Positions 56,320-64,000 of a stretch of 64,000 nucleotides of DNA are shown here, piece by piece. Source of the stretch: Alkalibacterium sp034520745 (GTDB lineage: Bacteria; Bacillota; Bacilli; Lactobacillales; Carnobacteriaceae_A); the NCBI GenBank assembly GCA_034520745.1, contig JAXHNF010000013.1:38483-102482 (forward strand), written 5' to 3'. Numbering within the stretch: position 1 is the first letter of the stretch; each line of letters starts with the position of its first letter. Under the pieces are notes generated by a model. That model was not told where the DNA came from. It was given only the letters and a program-made list of their open reading frames with translations, and did not search any database. The position numbers and the translations under genes are program-made.

Positions 56320-57057
56320 ATGCAGTTCGAGTTGTGGAGTGCTTTTCATTACTTTATGATGATTTTTCCATTTGTGCTTGCACTTGGTTTATACAAGATC
56401 ACTCAAGACAAAAGCTTTGCCGTCAAACGAAAAGTTGCCATAGCGATGGGGATGACCCTGGTAGGCATATTAGCCACCAGACAGATTTATATTTTCAGTA
56501 ACGACGGCTTAGGCCCTGAAGTTTTCCCATTCCATGTCTCTCACTTTGCCAACATTCTGTTGCTTATCGTTGCAATCAATCCTAATCTTCGTGTGATAAA
56601 CGCGATCGCCTGGTGCTTGAATGTGCCTGCAGGCCTGGCAGCCGTCATATTTGCCAGTGGACTGGAAACTTACAGTAATGTACTCAGCATTCGAGGCCTT
56701 GCCTATGTTTCAGGGCATATGCTGATTGTAGCGACGGGGCTTTATCTGCTGTTGACAGGGATGATCCGGATCGATCGGAAAGCCCTTTTAAAAGCTTATG
56801 AGATTATGGTGCCGCTGTATTTATTGTCTGTTATCGTAAATAACTGGTTTACTGATATTTTTAATGAGAGGTCCAATTATTTTTTCACCTATTCACCGGG
56901 AGCGGCAGCGCCTTTAAAGTACCTATACAACCTAGGCTCTGATATCACAGTATCTGGAATTACATTCAATCCGGTCTATCTTCTGTCTCTTGCCATTATA
57001 GGAGCGGTGATCATGTTTCTGATGTATCTGCTGGCGAAACTGTATTATTCCAGATAG
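56320..57057 (+). CDS. YwaF/TIGR02206-family membrane protein
   Basis: A 245-residue protein with about seven helices. ATG 56320 is 9 nt after GAGAGGG; the earlier TTG at 56302 overlaps that site. FHYFMMIFPFVLALGLYKI, PEVFPFHVSHFANILLLIV and NWFTDIFNERSNYFFTY give the YwaF pattern (distant relatives of TMEM164). The function in bacteria is unknown. Confidence 0.82.
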   Translation: MQFELWSAFHYFMMIFPFVLALGLYKITQDKSFAVKRKVAIAMGMTLVGILATRQIYIFSNDGLGPEVFPFHVSHFANILLLIVAINPNLRVINAIAWCLNVPAGLAAVIFASGLETYSNVLSIRGLAYVSGHMLIVATGLYLLLTGMIRIDRKALLKAYEIMVPLYLLSVIVNNWFTDIFNERSNYFFTYSPGAAAPLKYLYNLGSDITVSGITFNPVYLLSLAIIGAVIMFLMYLLAKLYYSR

Positions 57058-57126
57058 GGTTCATAAGTTTAAAGGAGACAGGTTAACTGAAGTTGAATAG
57101 ACAATATAATAATAAGGAGGAAGAAA

Positions 57127-58081
57127 ATGAAAGTCGTCGTTATTGGTGGAAGTGGACATATCGGAACGTACTTGGTTCCAAAGCTGGTGAGAGAAGATCA
57201 TCAGGTAATCATGGTCAGTCGGGGGAAAAGTGAGCCGTATATCAAAGACTGGACTTGGGAGAAGGCGGAACAGGTCACACTGGATCGAAGCAGTGACCTG
57301 GACTTTTCTTCGAAGATCGCAGAAATGAATGCAGATGTCGTCATCGATCTCATCTGCTTCAAACTGGATGAAGTCAAAGAGACGGTGGCTACACTGAAAG
57401 AAACTGATCTCTCGCATTACCTGTACTGTTCAACCATCTGGACACATGGACGGACTGAGACCATTCCTGTCGATCCGAACGGTGAGAAACACCCGCTGGA
57501 TGAATACGGCAGACAGAAATATGCAAGTGAGAAATATCTGAAGCAGGAATACCGCGTCAACGGCTTCCCTGCAACGATGATCAGTCCTGGGCAGATCTGC
57601 GGTCCCGGCTGGTCGATCATCAGTCCGCTGGGTTACGGAGACGATAGTGTTTTCCAGACTATCGCAGACGGTGAAGAGATAAAACTGCCGAACCTCGGGA
57701 TGGAAACTCTGCACCCGGTGCACGCTGAAGATGTGGCGCAGATGTTCGTGGATGCGATGAACCACCGGACACAGGCTCTCGGCGAGAATTTTTATGCCGT
57801 CTCAGAAGATTCGCTGACGCTTTACGGCTACGCCATGGCCATGTACCGGTTCTTCGGGCAGGAACCTAAAATCAGCTTCCTTTCATGGGATAAATGGTGC
57901 CATCACATGGCAGATGAAAAGCAAGCGAACGTTGCCTTATCTTCATTTAGCGCGAAGCGGTCATTTCAGTATTGAAAATGCTAAAAGACTGCTTGATTTC
58001 CAGCCGAGATACACAGCTACACAAGTGATTGAGGCAAGTATTCAAAGCTACATCGAGCGAGGAATCGTTACCACTGACTGA
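57127..58081 (+). CDS. NAD-dependent epimerase/dehydratase, SDR family (frameshifted)
   Basis: An extended short-chain dehydrogenase. The nucleotide-binding start is VVVIGGSGHIGTYLVPKL, and the active-site Tyr-Lys is in DEYGRQKYASEKYL. The frame breaks near 57940 and the true end follows as HFSIENAKRLLDFQPRY and ends GIVTTD. About 318 codons. ATG 57127 follows AAGGAGG. Substrate unknown. Confidence 0.85.
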
Positions 58082-58182
58082 TAATGATAGAAAGCCTGAA
58101 AATCGGTAGAGGACAGGAGAATAATATGAATGTAAGACGGATCAGACAGGTTTGTGACTACTTTCTGTCATTGTCTGCACTG

Positions 58183-58440
58183 GAAGTAGTTGCAAAAACA
58201 ATATTGCGACTAGTTCGCATTCAATCATCATTCAGAACTGGTCACTTAATCGATATTGATACAAGTTGCTGATCCCTTCAGAAACAGAAGTGGTCACAAA
58301 ACGCTTATTGAGACCAGTTCCTGCTCCGTGATCTACAGAAGTAGTCACAAAAAGCATATTGGAACAAGTTTATTGCTCATTCACTGTTGAAGCCGTTTAA
58401 AAAAGCTGATCAAGACTAGTTTGGCATGGAGTGACTACTG
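58183..58440. repeat. tandem array of five ~51-bp hairpin units
   Basis: Units begin at about 58183, 58235, 58287, 58338 and 58389, each opening GAAGTAGT, GAACTGGT or GAAGTGGT. In unit 3, GAAGTGGTC pairs with GACCAGTTC 12 nt later with one mismatch; unit 1 pairs similarly. An inverted fragment (GTGACTACTTTCTG) lies just upstream at about 58155-58168. A related single fragment occurs at about 40239-40262 (AAGTGGTCAAAAACAATC). Sequence differs from the array at 25197, but unit size and hairpin design are alike. Confidence 0.7.
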
Positions 58441-58616
58441 ACGCGATACCTGCGTTAATCGGTTGTTGTCAATACCTTTAAAAGCGAGACTGTGTATGAT
58501 CAGGTTGATATCTGGTAGTGTCTTAACAGATTAGTCTTTCGCCTGTACACTAACGATTAAAAAAATTCAAACGTAATCGATAAAGTTCGATTATTAGCAG
58601 ATTATAGCTTGTGAAA
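58441..58616. other. intergenic region
   Basis: Nothing recognised between the repeat array and the operator at 58617. An 62-codon open frame at 58084-58272 overlaps the repeats and is not accepted as a gene. Confidence 0.5.
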
Positions 58617-58648
58617 TTCATAAAATATCCATATTCTAAGGCTATAAT
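58617..58648 (+). promoter_or_regulatory. TCCATA direct-repeat operator with -10 (site 5)
   Basis: TTCATA (58617-58622), 5 bp, TCCATA (58628-58633), 9 bp, perfect -10 TATAAT (58643-58648). It controls the SHOCT gene pair and thereby links the second copper locus to the copper island. Confidence 0.68.
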
Positions 58649-58689
58649 ATCCTCAAGAAAGAACAAAGGTTTATAGAGGAGGAAATTTA

Positions 58690-58872
58690 GTGGGCTTAAT
58701 ATTGATAGTTATCATAGGCTATTTCACGTTCAAGTATTTCGAGGATAATCCCGGGAAGCTGAATAGGTCTTGGAAGAATAATGAGGCCTTAGATATCTTA
58801 AATGAAAGATATGCCAAGGGTGAAATAGACGAGGAAGAATACAGATACAAGAAAGAAATATTAAATCAGTAA
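58690..58872 (+). CDS. SHOCT-domain small membrane protein (1)
   Basis: A 60-residue protein with one N-terminal helix (LILIVIIGYFTFKYF) and a C-terminal SHOCT motif: ALDILNERYAKGEIDEEEYR. GTG 58690 follows GAGGAGG. SHOCT tails occur in many small envelope proteins; here three copies flank a multicopper oxidase. Confidence 0.85.
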   Translation: MGLILIVIIGYFTFKYFEDNPGKLNRSWKNNEALDILNERYAKGEIDEEEYRYKKEILNQ

Positions 58873-58883
58873 GGAGTGATTAG

Positions 58884-59148
58884 ATGCACGAATATTGGGG
58901 AAATGGATTTAATAATATGATGAATTTTGGATATGAAAACAGCTGGTGGTTTATGATTTATGATGGGTTGAAATTTTTAATCATCATAAGCCGCAGTAAT
59001 ATTTATTGCCAGAATGATAGTGACCAACTCTAATCACCGTCATACGACACATTCAAGTCATGCAGTTGATATCTTAAAAGAAAGATATGCTAGAGGAGAA
59101 ATCTCGGAGGAAGAGTACAGAGACAAATTAAACAAGTTAAAAGATTGA
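58884..59148 (+). CDS. SHOCT-domain small membrane protein (2, frameshifted)
   Basis: ATG 58884 follows AAGGAGTG, 11 bp after the first SHOCT gene. A Asn/Met-rich, Trp-containing N-terminus (FNNMMNFGYENSWWFMIYDG) is followed by a helix split by an indel near 58990 (expected VIFIARMIVTNSNHRHT). The C-terminal SHOCT motif VDILKERYARGEISEEEYRD is clear. Span 265 nt, one too many. Confidence 0.8.
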
Positions 59149-59176
59149 TCACCCGTCATTCTATAGAGGAAATATA

Positions 59177-59344
59177 ATGATAGTGTTTATGAAAAAAAGT
59201 AATAATAACCAAACGTTTAAAGGAAAAATAAATTCCGAAGCAATGATTGGCCTATTTGGTATATCCAATGTAAATGATATCTCCGAAAAAGTTGAAAAGA
59301 CACGAGATAAATTAATTGAATTTGCGGTCTGGAAGGAAGGATAA
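59177..59344 (+). CDS. 55-residue protein, unknown
   Basis: ATG 59177 follows GAGGAA. The product has FKGKINSEAMIGLFGISNV, then DISEKVEKTRDKLIEFAV. No membrane segment. Its stop lies at the base of a terminator, which supports it as the last gene of the SHOCT operon. Not recognised. Confidence 0.5.
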   Translation: MIVFMKKSNNNQTFKGKINSEAMIGLFGISNVNDISEKVEKTRDKLIEFAVWKEG

Positions 59345-59379
59345 AAGCTGTCTTTAGTGTTTTTTTAGGACGGCTTTTT
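59344..59379 (+). terminator. terminator of the SHOCT operon
   Basis: Stem AAAGCTGTC / GACGGCTTT, loop about 16 nt, then a T-run (CTTTTTA). Confidence 0.8.
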
Positions 59380-59493
59380 AATAAGGGACATCAAGGCGTG
59401 TATACGATAAGAAAATCCTCTCACAATAGATAGTAGCGATTGATGCGAAACGTATCGTCAAGTTAATATTATATCAATGAAAGGGGTGATTGA

Positions 59494-60984
59494 ATGGACA
59501 AAAATAGAAAATGGTATACCCTTATAGTGCTTTCTACACTCCTCCTTATAATGTATGCCGGATACTTTTTCACGGATTTGGGAAGAGGATTAGGAACAAT
59601 GGGAGAAAATGACAGACAATCGGTGGATTCAGGAAGAAACACTGAAACAGAGAACAGCCAGAATGAAAGGAACAATAAGCTGCCTATTCCGCCCCTCTTG
59701 GATGACAAGAATCCTGAAGAAGGAAAAGCAGAATTTGATTTAAATGTACAATATGGAAAAAAAGAATTTATAGAAGGGCAGGAAACCAATACGCTTGGTT
59801 ATAATGGTGATTATTTAGGTCCTATTATCAGAGTAGATAAAGGGGACGATGTGAAAATCAATGTAAACAATGGATTAGATGAGCCCACTACCGTCCACTG
59901 GCATGGCTTGGAAGTGCCAGGGGAGATGGATGGAGGACCCCATCAAGTCGTGGATCCTAACACGAGCTGGCAGCCATATTTTACAATAGATCAGCCTGCA
60001 GCAACACTCTGGTACCATCCGCATTTGCTTCATAAGACGGGAGAACAGGTGTATAAAGGGCTGGCAGGGCTTTTTTATATTGAAGATGAACACTCTAAAG
60101 AATTAGATATTCCAAAAGAACATGGTGTAAACGATATTCCCCTCGTCATACAGGATAGACGATTTTCTGATGATGGTGAGATGCCTTATGACTTAAGTAT
60201 GAGAGATGTAATGAATGGCTTTCTAGGAGATACTGTATTAGTTAATGGAGCGATTGCTCCAGAATTAGATGTGAAAAACGAAGTGGTCAGATTTAGGCTG
60301 CTGAATGGCTCAAATGCACGCTCTTACGATTTCAATTTCAGTGATCGTAGTGCGTTTCATCAAATAGCTTCAGACGGCGGTTTTTTGGAAAAGAGTATAG
60401 AAATGAACGAACTGTCCCTCGCCCCAGCTGAAAGAGCAGAAATACTGGTAGATTTATCAGAGCACAGTGTAGGAGATGAAATAGTTTTAAGAGATGGAAG
60501 TTATGAAGTGATGAAAATAAATATAGTAGAAGAAGCGACTGATTCCAGCAGTGTGCCTGAAGCATTAGTTGATATCGTTGAATATGACAGAGAAGAAGTC
60601 GTGAATACGCGCAGGTTTGTCATGAGCGGTATGGGGCCCATGGTGGCTATAAATGGTAAGCAAATGGATATGGACAGAATAGATGAACACTTAAACTTAA
60701 ATGAATTAGAAGAATGGGTCATCAGTAATGATTCGGCTGGAATGGGAATGATGAGTGACACACCCCATCCCTTCCATGTACATGGGGTTCAATTCCAAGT
60801 GATAGAGAGAAATGGCGGAGAACCGCCATTGAATGAACAGGGATGGAAGGATACCGTAATGGTAGAGAGTGGGGAAGAAGTAAGGATTTTAGCTAAGTTC
60901 AAACAAAAAGGATTGTTTATGTATCACTGCCACATACTGGAACATGAAGATGCAGGCATGATGGGCCAATTTTTAGTCGAATAA
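59494..60984 (+). CDS. multicopper oxidase
   Basis: A membrane-anchored oxidase likely to turn Cu(I) to less harmful Cu(II) outside the cell. 496 residues, intact. An N-terminal helix (LIVLSTLLLIMYAGYFF) is followed by an acidic linker and three cupredoxin domains. All copper sites are present: HWHG, WYHPHLLH, HPFHVHG and HCHILEHEDAGM, the last with type 1 Cys, His and axial Met. ATG 59494 follows AAAGGGGTG. A promoter TTGATG, 18 bp, TAATAT (59440-59469) is plausible. The family is known beside copBL in staphylococci (mco). Confidence 0.94.
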   Translation: MDKNRKWYTLIVLSTLLLIMYAGYFFTDLGRGLGTMGENDRQSVDSGRNTETENSQNERNNKLPIPPLLDDKNPEEGKAEFDLNVQYGKKEFIEGQETNTLGYNGDYLGPIIRVDKGDDVKINVNNGLDEPTTVHWHGLEVPGEMDGGPHQVVDPNTSWQPYFTIDQPAATLWYHPHLLHKTGEQVYKGLAGLFYIEDEHSKELDIPKEHGVNDIPLVIQDRRFSDDGEMPYDLSMRDVMNGFLGDTVLVNGAIAPELDVKNEVVRFRLLNGSNARSYDFNFSDRSAFHQIASDGGFLEKSIEMNELSLAPAERAEILVDLSEHSVGDEIVLRDGSYEVMKINIVEEATDSSSVPEALVDIVEYDREEVVNTRRFVMSGMGPMVAINGKQMDMDRIDEHLNLNELEEWVISNDSAGMGMMSDTPHPFHVHGVQFQVIERNGGEPPLNEQGWKDTVMVESGEEVRILAKFKQKGLFMYHCHILEHEDAGMMGQFLVE

Positions 60985-61005
60985 AGAAGTAATGGAGATG
61001 ATTAA

Positions 61006-61236
61006 ATGTATGATGGATTTACAGATAGATTAGCTGATATGGTCGTTGTCTGGTCAATACCGATGGTTTTAGTGCTGTTGATTGGTTTGTCAGTAGTTAT
61101 GATAATTATAAACAATAAAAACCGTCGTCCATCGATAAATAATCGCTCTCTTCAGAAATTAAATGAACAATACGCCAAAGGTGAAATCGATGATGCAGAA
61201 TACAGCAGACGTAAAAAAGAAATCAAAGGACTGTAA
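61006..61236 (+). CDS. SHOCT-domain small membrane protein (3)
   Basis: 76 residues: a helix (MVVVWSIPMVLVLLIGLSVV) and the SHOCT motif KLNEQYAKGEIDDAEYSRRK. It lies 21 bp after the oxidase and is probably co-transcribed. Confidence 0.85.
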   Translation: MYDGFTDRLADMVVVWSIPMVLVLLIGLSVVMIIINNKNRRPSINNRSLQKLNEQYAKGEIDDAEYSRRKKEIKGL

Positions 61237-61341
61237 ACCGGTAGAGAATCCTTTGTTTTTGATCATCAAAACCAATGAGCAGTAAATTCAAAAAATAATA
61301 GGCTTAAGAAATGTAGAGAAGTGAGTGACTCGAACTAACAT

Positions 61342-61393
61342 AATAAAAGTCCGGAACAGGAATCTTGTAAGATTCTGTTCCGGACTTTTATTA
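61342..61393. terminator. bidirectional strong terminator
   Basis: A stem of about 22 bp (AATAAAAGTCCGGAACAG and its complement, one bulge) with a short loop. A/T-rich ends on both sides. It closes the second copper locus. Confidence 0.88.
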
Positions 61394-61569
61394 TGTGAAA
61401 AGGCTAAAAAATGTCTGGAAGCATTGAGTCATGAGGTAAAAAGATTTATTGTATAAGATGGAGCTTCTGATTTGTTTCAATCAACTAACAAAAAATAAGC
61501 TGATCCATGATATAATGGAATGGGTATTTTTAGCATCTGTAAAAAGAAATAAACTAAGGAGATTAATAA
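61394..61569. other. intergenic region
   Basis: A TATAAT at 61511-61516 is the likely -10 for the ABC exporter operon; no good -35. No gene seen. Confidence 0.4.
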
Positions 61570-62506
61570 ATGACTTATGCACTTGAAATAAAAGATTTGA
61601 AAAAAGTCTATGCCGGGGGCGTTGAGAGCGCTGCGCGGGATCGACTTGACGGTGGAAGAAGGGGACTTTTATGCTCTCTTGGGTCCGAACGGTGCCGGGA
61701 AATCCACGACCATCGGGATCATCACGTCCTTAGTCAATAAGACCTCAGGAAAGGTGAAGGTCTTCGACTATGATCTGGACAGCGACCTGACGCGAGCCAA
61801 GCAGCAGATCGGTCTGGTCCCTCAGGAGTTCAACTTCAATCCGTTTGAAAAGGTCCAGCAGATCGTCGTCAATCAAGCAGGCTACTACGGTGTGCCGCGT
61901 AAAGAAGCACTGAAGCGCAGCGAAAAGTATCTGAAGCAGTCGGGCTTGTGGGAAAAAAGAGATGTGCGTGCCCGCATGCTGTCCGGCGGAATGAAACGCC
62001 GACTGATGATCGCCCGGGCGCTGATGCACGAACCACGTCTTCTGATTTTGGATGAACCGACCGCCGGAGTGGACATTGAGCTGAGACGCGAGATGTGGGA
62101 CTTTTTGAGAGAACTGAATGCGAACGGCACGACGATCATTCTGACGACGCATTATCTGGAAGAAGCCGAAATGCTCTGCCGCAACATCGGGATCATCCGT
62201 GCCGGTGAACTGATCGAAGACACCAGCATGAAAGCACTGCTGTCCAAACTGCAGTTTGAGACGTTCATCTTTGACCTGGAGTCTTCTGACACCAAGCCGG
62301 AGATCACAGGTTACCAGAGTGAGCTTGAAGACGAGCTGACACTTTCGGTCGAAGTCGAGCGCGGTCAGGGCGTCAATGACGTGTTCGAACAGCTCACTCA
62401 GCAGGGGATAAAAGTCCTTTCCATGAGGAACAAGTCGAACCGTCTGGAAGAACTCTTCCTGAAAATCACAGAAGAAAGTAAGCAAGTGGGGTATGAACAT
62501 GTATAA
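61570..62506 (+). CDS. ABC exporter ATPase, DrrA-like (frameshifted)
   Basis: ATG 61570 follows AAGGAG. MTYALEIKDLKKVYAGG breaks at the five-G run near 61616, then ALRGIDLTVEEGDFYALLG leads to Walker A GPNGAGKST, MLSGGMKRRLMIARAL and ILDEPTAGVDIELRR. The C-terminal domain is of the CcmA/DrrA kind. About 312 codons with one extra base. It pairs with the permease that overlaps its end. Confidence 0.9.
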
Positions 62507-63271
62507 TCTATATTTGACAGCTTTAAAAAGTCTGACAGTGAAAGAAACGAACCGCTACCTGCGTATCTGGGTACAGACCCTGGTCCCGCCGGTGATCACG
62601 ACGTCTCTGTACTTCGTCATCTTCGGCAATCCTGATAGGCGGCCGGATCGGGGAGATGGAAGGCTATTCCTACATGGAATTCATCGTTCCCGGGCTGATC
62701 ATGATGTCCGTGATCACGAGTTCCTATTCGAACGTCTCGTCATCCTTCTTTTCACAGAAATTTCAGAAAAACATTGAAGAACTGCTGATTGCACCTGTGC
62801 CGACACACATCATCATGTGGGGCTTCGTCGTCGGGGGACTCGGTCGAAGCATCCTCGTGGGAACGCTGGTCACGATCATTTCACTCTTTTTTGTGCCGCT
62901 TCAGGTATTTTCATGGCCAATAATCATACGTGACACTGCTTATGACGTCGATTCTGTTCTTCGCTGGCAGGCTGCTTAACGGTATTTTCGCCCAGTCTTT
63001 TGACGACGTGTCGATTGTGCCGACTTTTGTTCTGCAGCCTTTGACTTATCTCGGTGGGGTGTTTTATTCGATCTCGATGCTGCCTCCGTTCTGGCGGGCC
63101 GTTTCACGCATCAATCCGATCGTTTACATGATACTCGGGCTTCCGTTACGGCTTTCTTGGATCATCGACGTGCCTGTGGTATTGACGATGATCATTCTGA
63201 TCCTTTTCATCACCGTGCTGTATGCGGTCGACTGGTATCTGATTGAAAAAGGCCGCGGACTGAGAAGCTGA
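62493..63271 (+). CDS. ABC-2 type permease (frameshifted)
   Basis: A six-helix ABC-2 membrane protein with LRIWVQTLVPPVITTSLYF at the start, MEFIVPGLIMMSVITSSYSN in the centre and QPLTYLGGVFYSISMLPPF (the conserved ABC-2 loop) near the end. Indels lie near 62630 and 62935. About 259 codons. The first ATG is at 62493, with another at 62499. The pair probably exports a drug or lipid-like molecule; the substrate is unknown. Confidence 0.87.
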
Positions 63272-63372
63272 TGACCGTATAAGGGGCTTTGAACGGTTGA
63301 GTATGATAGAATTGACCTTGAAGGAAAACGCAAGAGCATTCACTAGGTCGATTCAACGAAAAGGGGTAGACA

Positions 63373-64000
63373 ATGTTAAAAAATAACGATTTTTCAGATG
63401 TCACTTTGGGACGAAGAACGATACGAGTGTACGATGAGAATGTTAAAATTCCCCGTGAAGAAATGCTTGAAATGATTCAAAAAGCAACCAGAGCCCCGTC
63501 ATCATTGAATCTGCAGCCTTGGCGCTTTGTCGTGGTGGATAGTGAGGAAGGGAAAGCAAAATTACGGCCATTGGTTCGATGGAATACAACACAAAACGAT
63601 ACATCATCAGCGATGGTTTTGTTGTTTGGGGATCTGCAGTGTTATGAGTACGGAGAAGAAATCTACGATAAAGCAGTGGCAGAAGGAAAAATGTCAAAAC
63701 AAGAGAGAGATGAGCAGCTGGCTGAAATCATTCCTGAATATAAAAGTTTTCCTAAAGAGAAAATGAAGAAGGCAGTGAGACTTGATTCCAATTTAGCCGC
63801 TATGCAGTTCATGCTGGTTGCACGAAGCCACGGCTATGATACAAATCCGATCGGTGGTTTTGAATACGGTCAGTTAGCAGAAGCGTTTGATTTAGACAAA
63901 GAACGTTACGTGCCCGTCCTTATTCTGGCAGTTGGCAAGGCTGCGGAAACAGTGGAAGAAACCGTCCGATTAGACGCAGAACGATTCACCACGTTTAAAT
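63373..64000 (+). CDS. nitroreductase-family protein (runs off the window)
   Basis: An FMN-dependent nitroreductase-type enzyme. ATG 63373 follows AAGGGG. LGRRTIRVYDENVKIPREEM and RAPSSLNLQPWRFVVVDS are the FMN-binding start; AAMQFMLVARSHGYDTNPIG and PVLILAVGK follow. 209 codons lie inside the window with no stop; the family length suggests the gene ends within a few bases. Confidence 0.9.
   Translation, partial: MLKNNDFSDVTLGRRTIRVYDENVKIPREEMLEMIQKATRAPSSLNLQPWRFVVVDSEEGKAKLRPLVRWNTTQNDTSSAMVLLFGDLQCYEYGEEIYDKAVAEGKMSKQERDEQLAEIIPEYKSFPKEKMKKAVRLDSNLAAMQFMLVARSHGYDTNPIGGFEYGQLAEAFDLDKERYVPVLILAVGKAAETVEETVRLDAERFTTFK

Noticed and set aside
58084..58272. 62-codon open frame after the SDR gene
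   Set aside because: It runs through the repeat array and has no recognisable content.
1..64000. Insertion sequence, integrase or prophage
   Set aside because: No transposase, recombinase or phage gene was recognised in any frame.

Overview
The window comes from a low-GC Gram-positive bacterium. Gene order (fusA-tuf, S10-spc-alpha ribosomal clusters, ecfA1-ecfA2-ecfT-truA, rplM-rpsI), strong AGGAGG ribosome binding sites, Zn-type S14 and L36, and the CopY/Lgt/Lit/CopL copper genes all point to Lactobacillales. A Carnobacteriaceae-like host is my inference. No tRNA, rRNA, transposase, integrase or CRISPR array was seen.

Layout. 1-1522: end of fusA, then tuf. 1.6-7.5 kb: an EamA transporter and, on the minus strand, a MoxR/DUF58/transglutaminase operon lie between tuf and rpsJ. 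7.7-22.2 kb: the ribosomal protein super-operon from rpsJ to rplQ with secY, adk, infA and rpoA. 22.5-26.4 kb: the ECF vitamin-transporter module (ecfA1, ecfA2, ecfT), a tandem array of ~50-bp hairpin repeats, and truA. The truA/rplM neighbourhood is then split by about 28.5 kb of accessory DNA: a kinase, a secreted protein, a methyltransferase, two M23 peptidases, a large AT-rich copper island (32.6-46.1 kb), an F420-ligase-like gene, glycerate kinase, an MscS channel, and a TPP-riboswitch-controlled ykoFEDC operon. rplM-rpsI resume at 54.9 kb from their own promoter. After them come a YwaF-like membrane protein, an SDR, a second hairpin-repeat array, a second copper locus (three SHOCT proteins and a multicopper oxidase, 58.7-61.2 kb), an ABC exporter and a nitroreductase.

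The most interesting part is the copper island. It has the expected parts: CopY repressor and its boxes, CopA and CopB ATPases, CopZ, Lgt and Lit lipoprotein-modifying enzymes, a YdhK/CopL lipoprotein, and a two-component system. It also carries two metabolic enzymes that look altered for life with copper. One is a GAPDH paralogue that keeps the catalytic Cys but has lost the second active-site Cys and the catalytic His. The other is a short adenylate kinase without the Cys4 zinc LID that the housekeeping Adk in this same window has; it sits behind a perfect CopY box. I infer a copper-tolerant metabolic backup module.

A second signal is a shared promoter architecture at five places: a TCCATA-like box, 5 bp, a TCCATA box, then 9 bp to the -10. 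In all five the distance from first box to end of -10 is exactly 32 bp. They precede Met/His-rich secreted proteins, the lgt-lit segment and the SHOCT operon, suggesting one OmpR-family regulon.

Caution: about 20 genes, including the essential rpsN, rpoA and rplM, carry single-base indels, several at homopolymers. These are most likely sequencing errors, so I describe those genes as frameshifted rather than truly broken.
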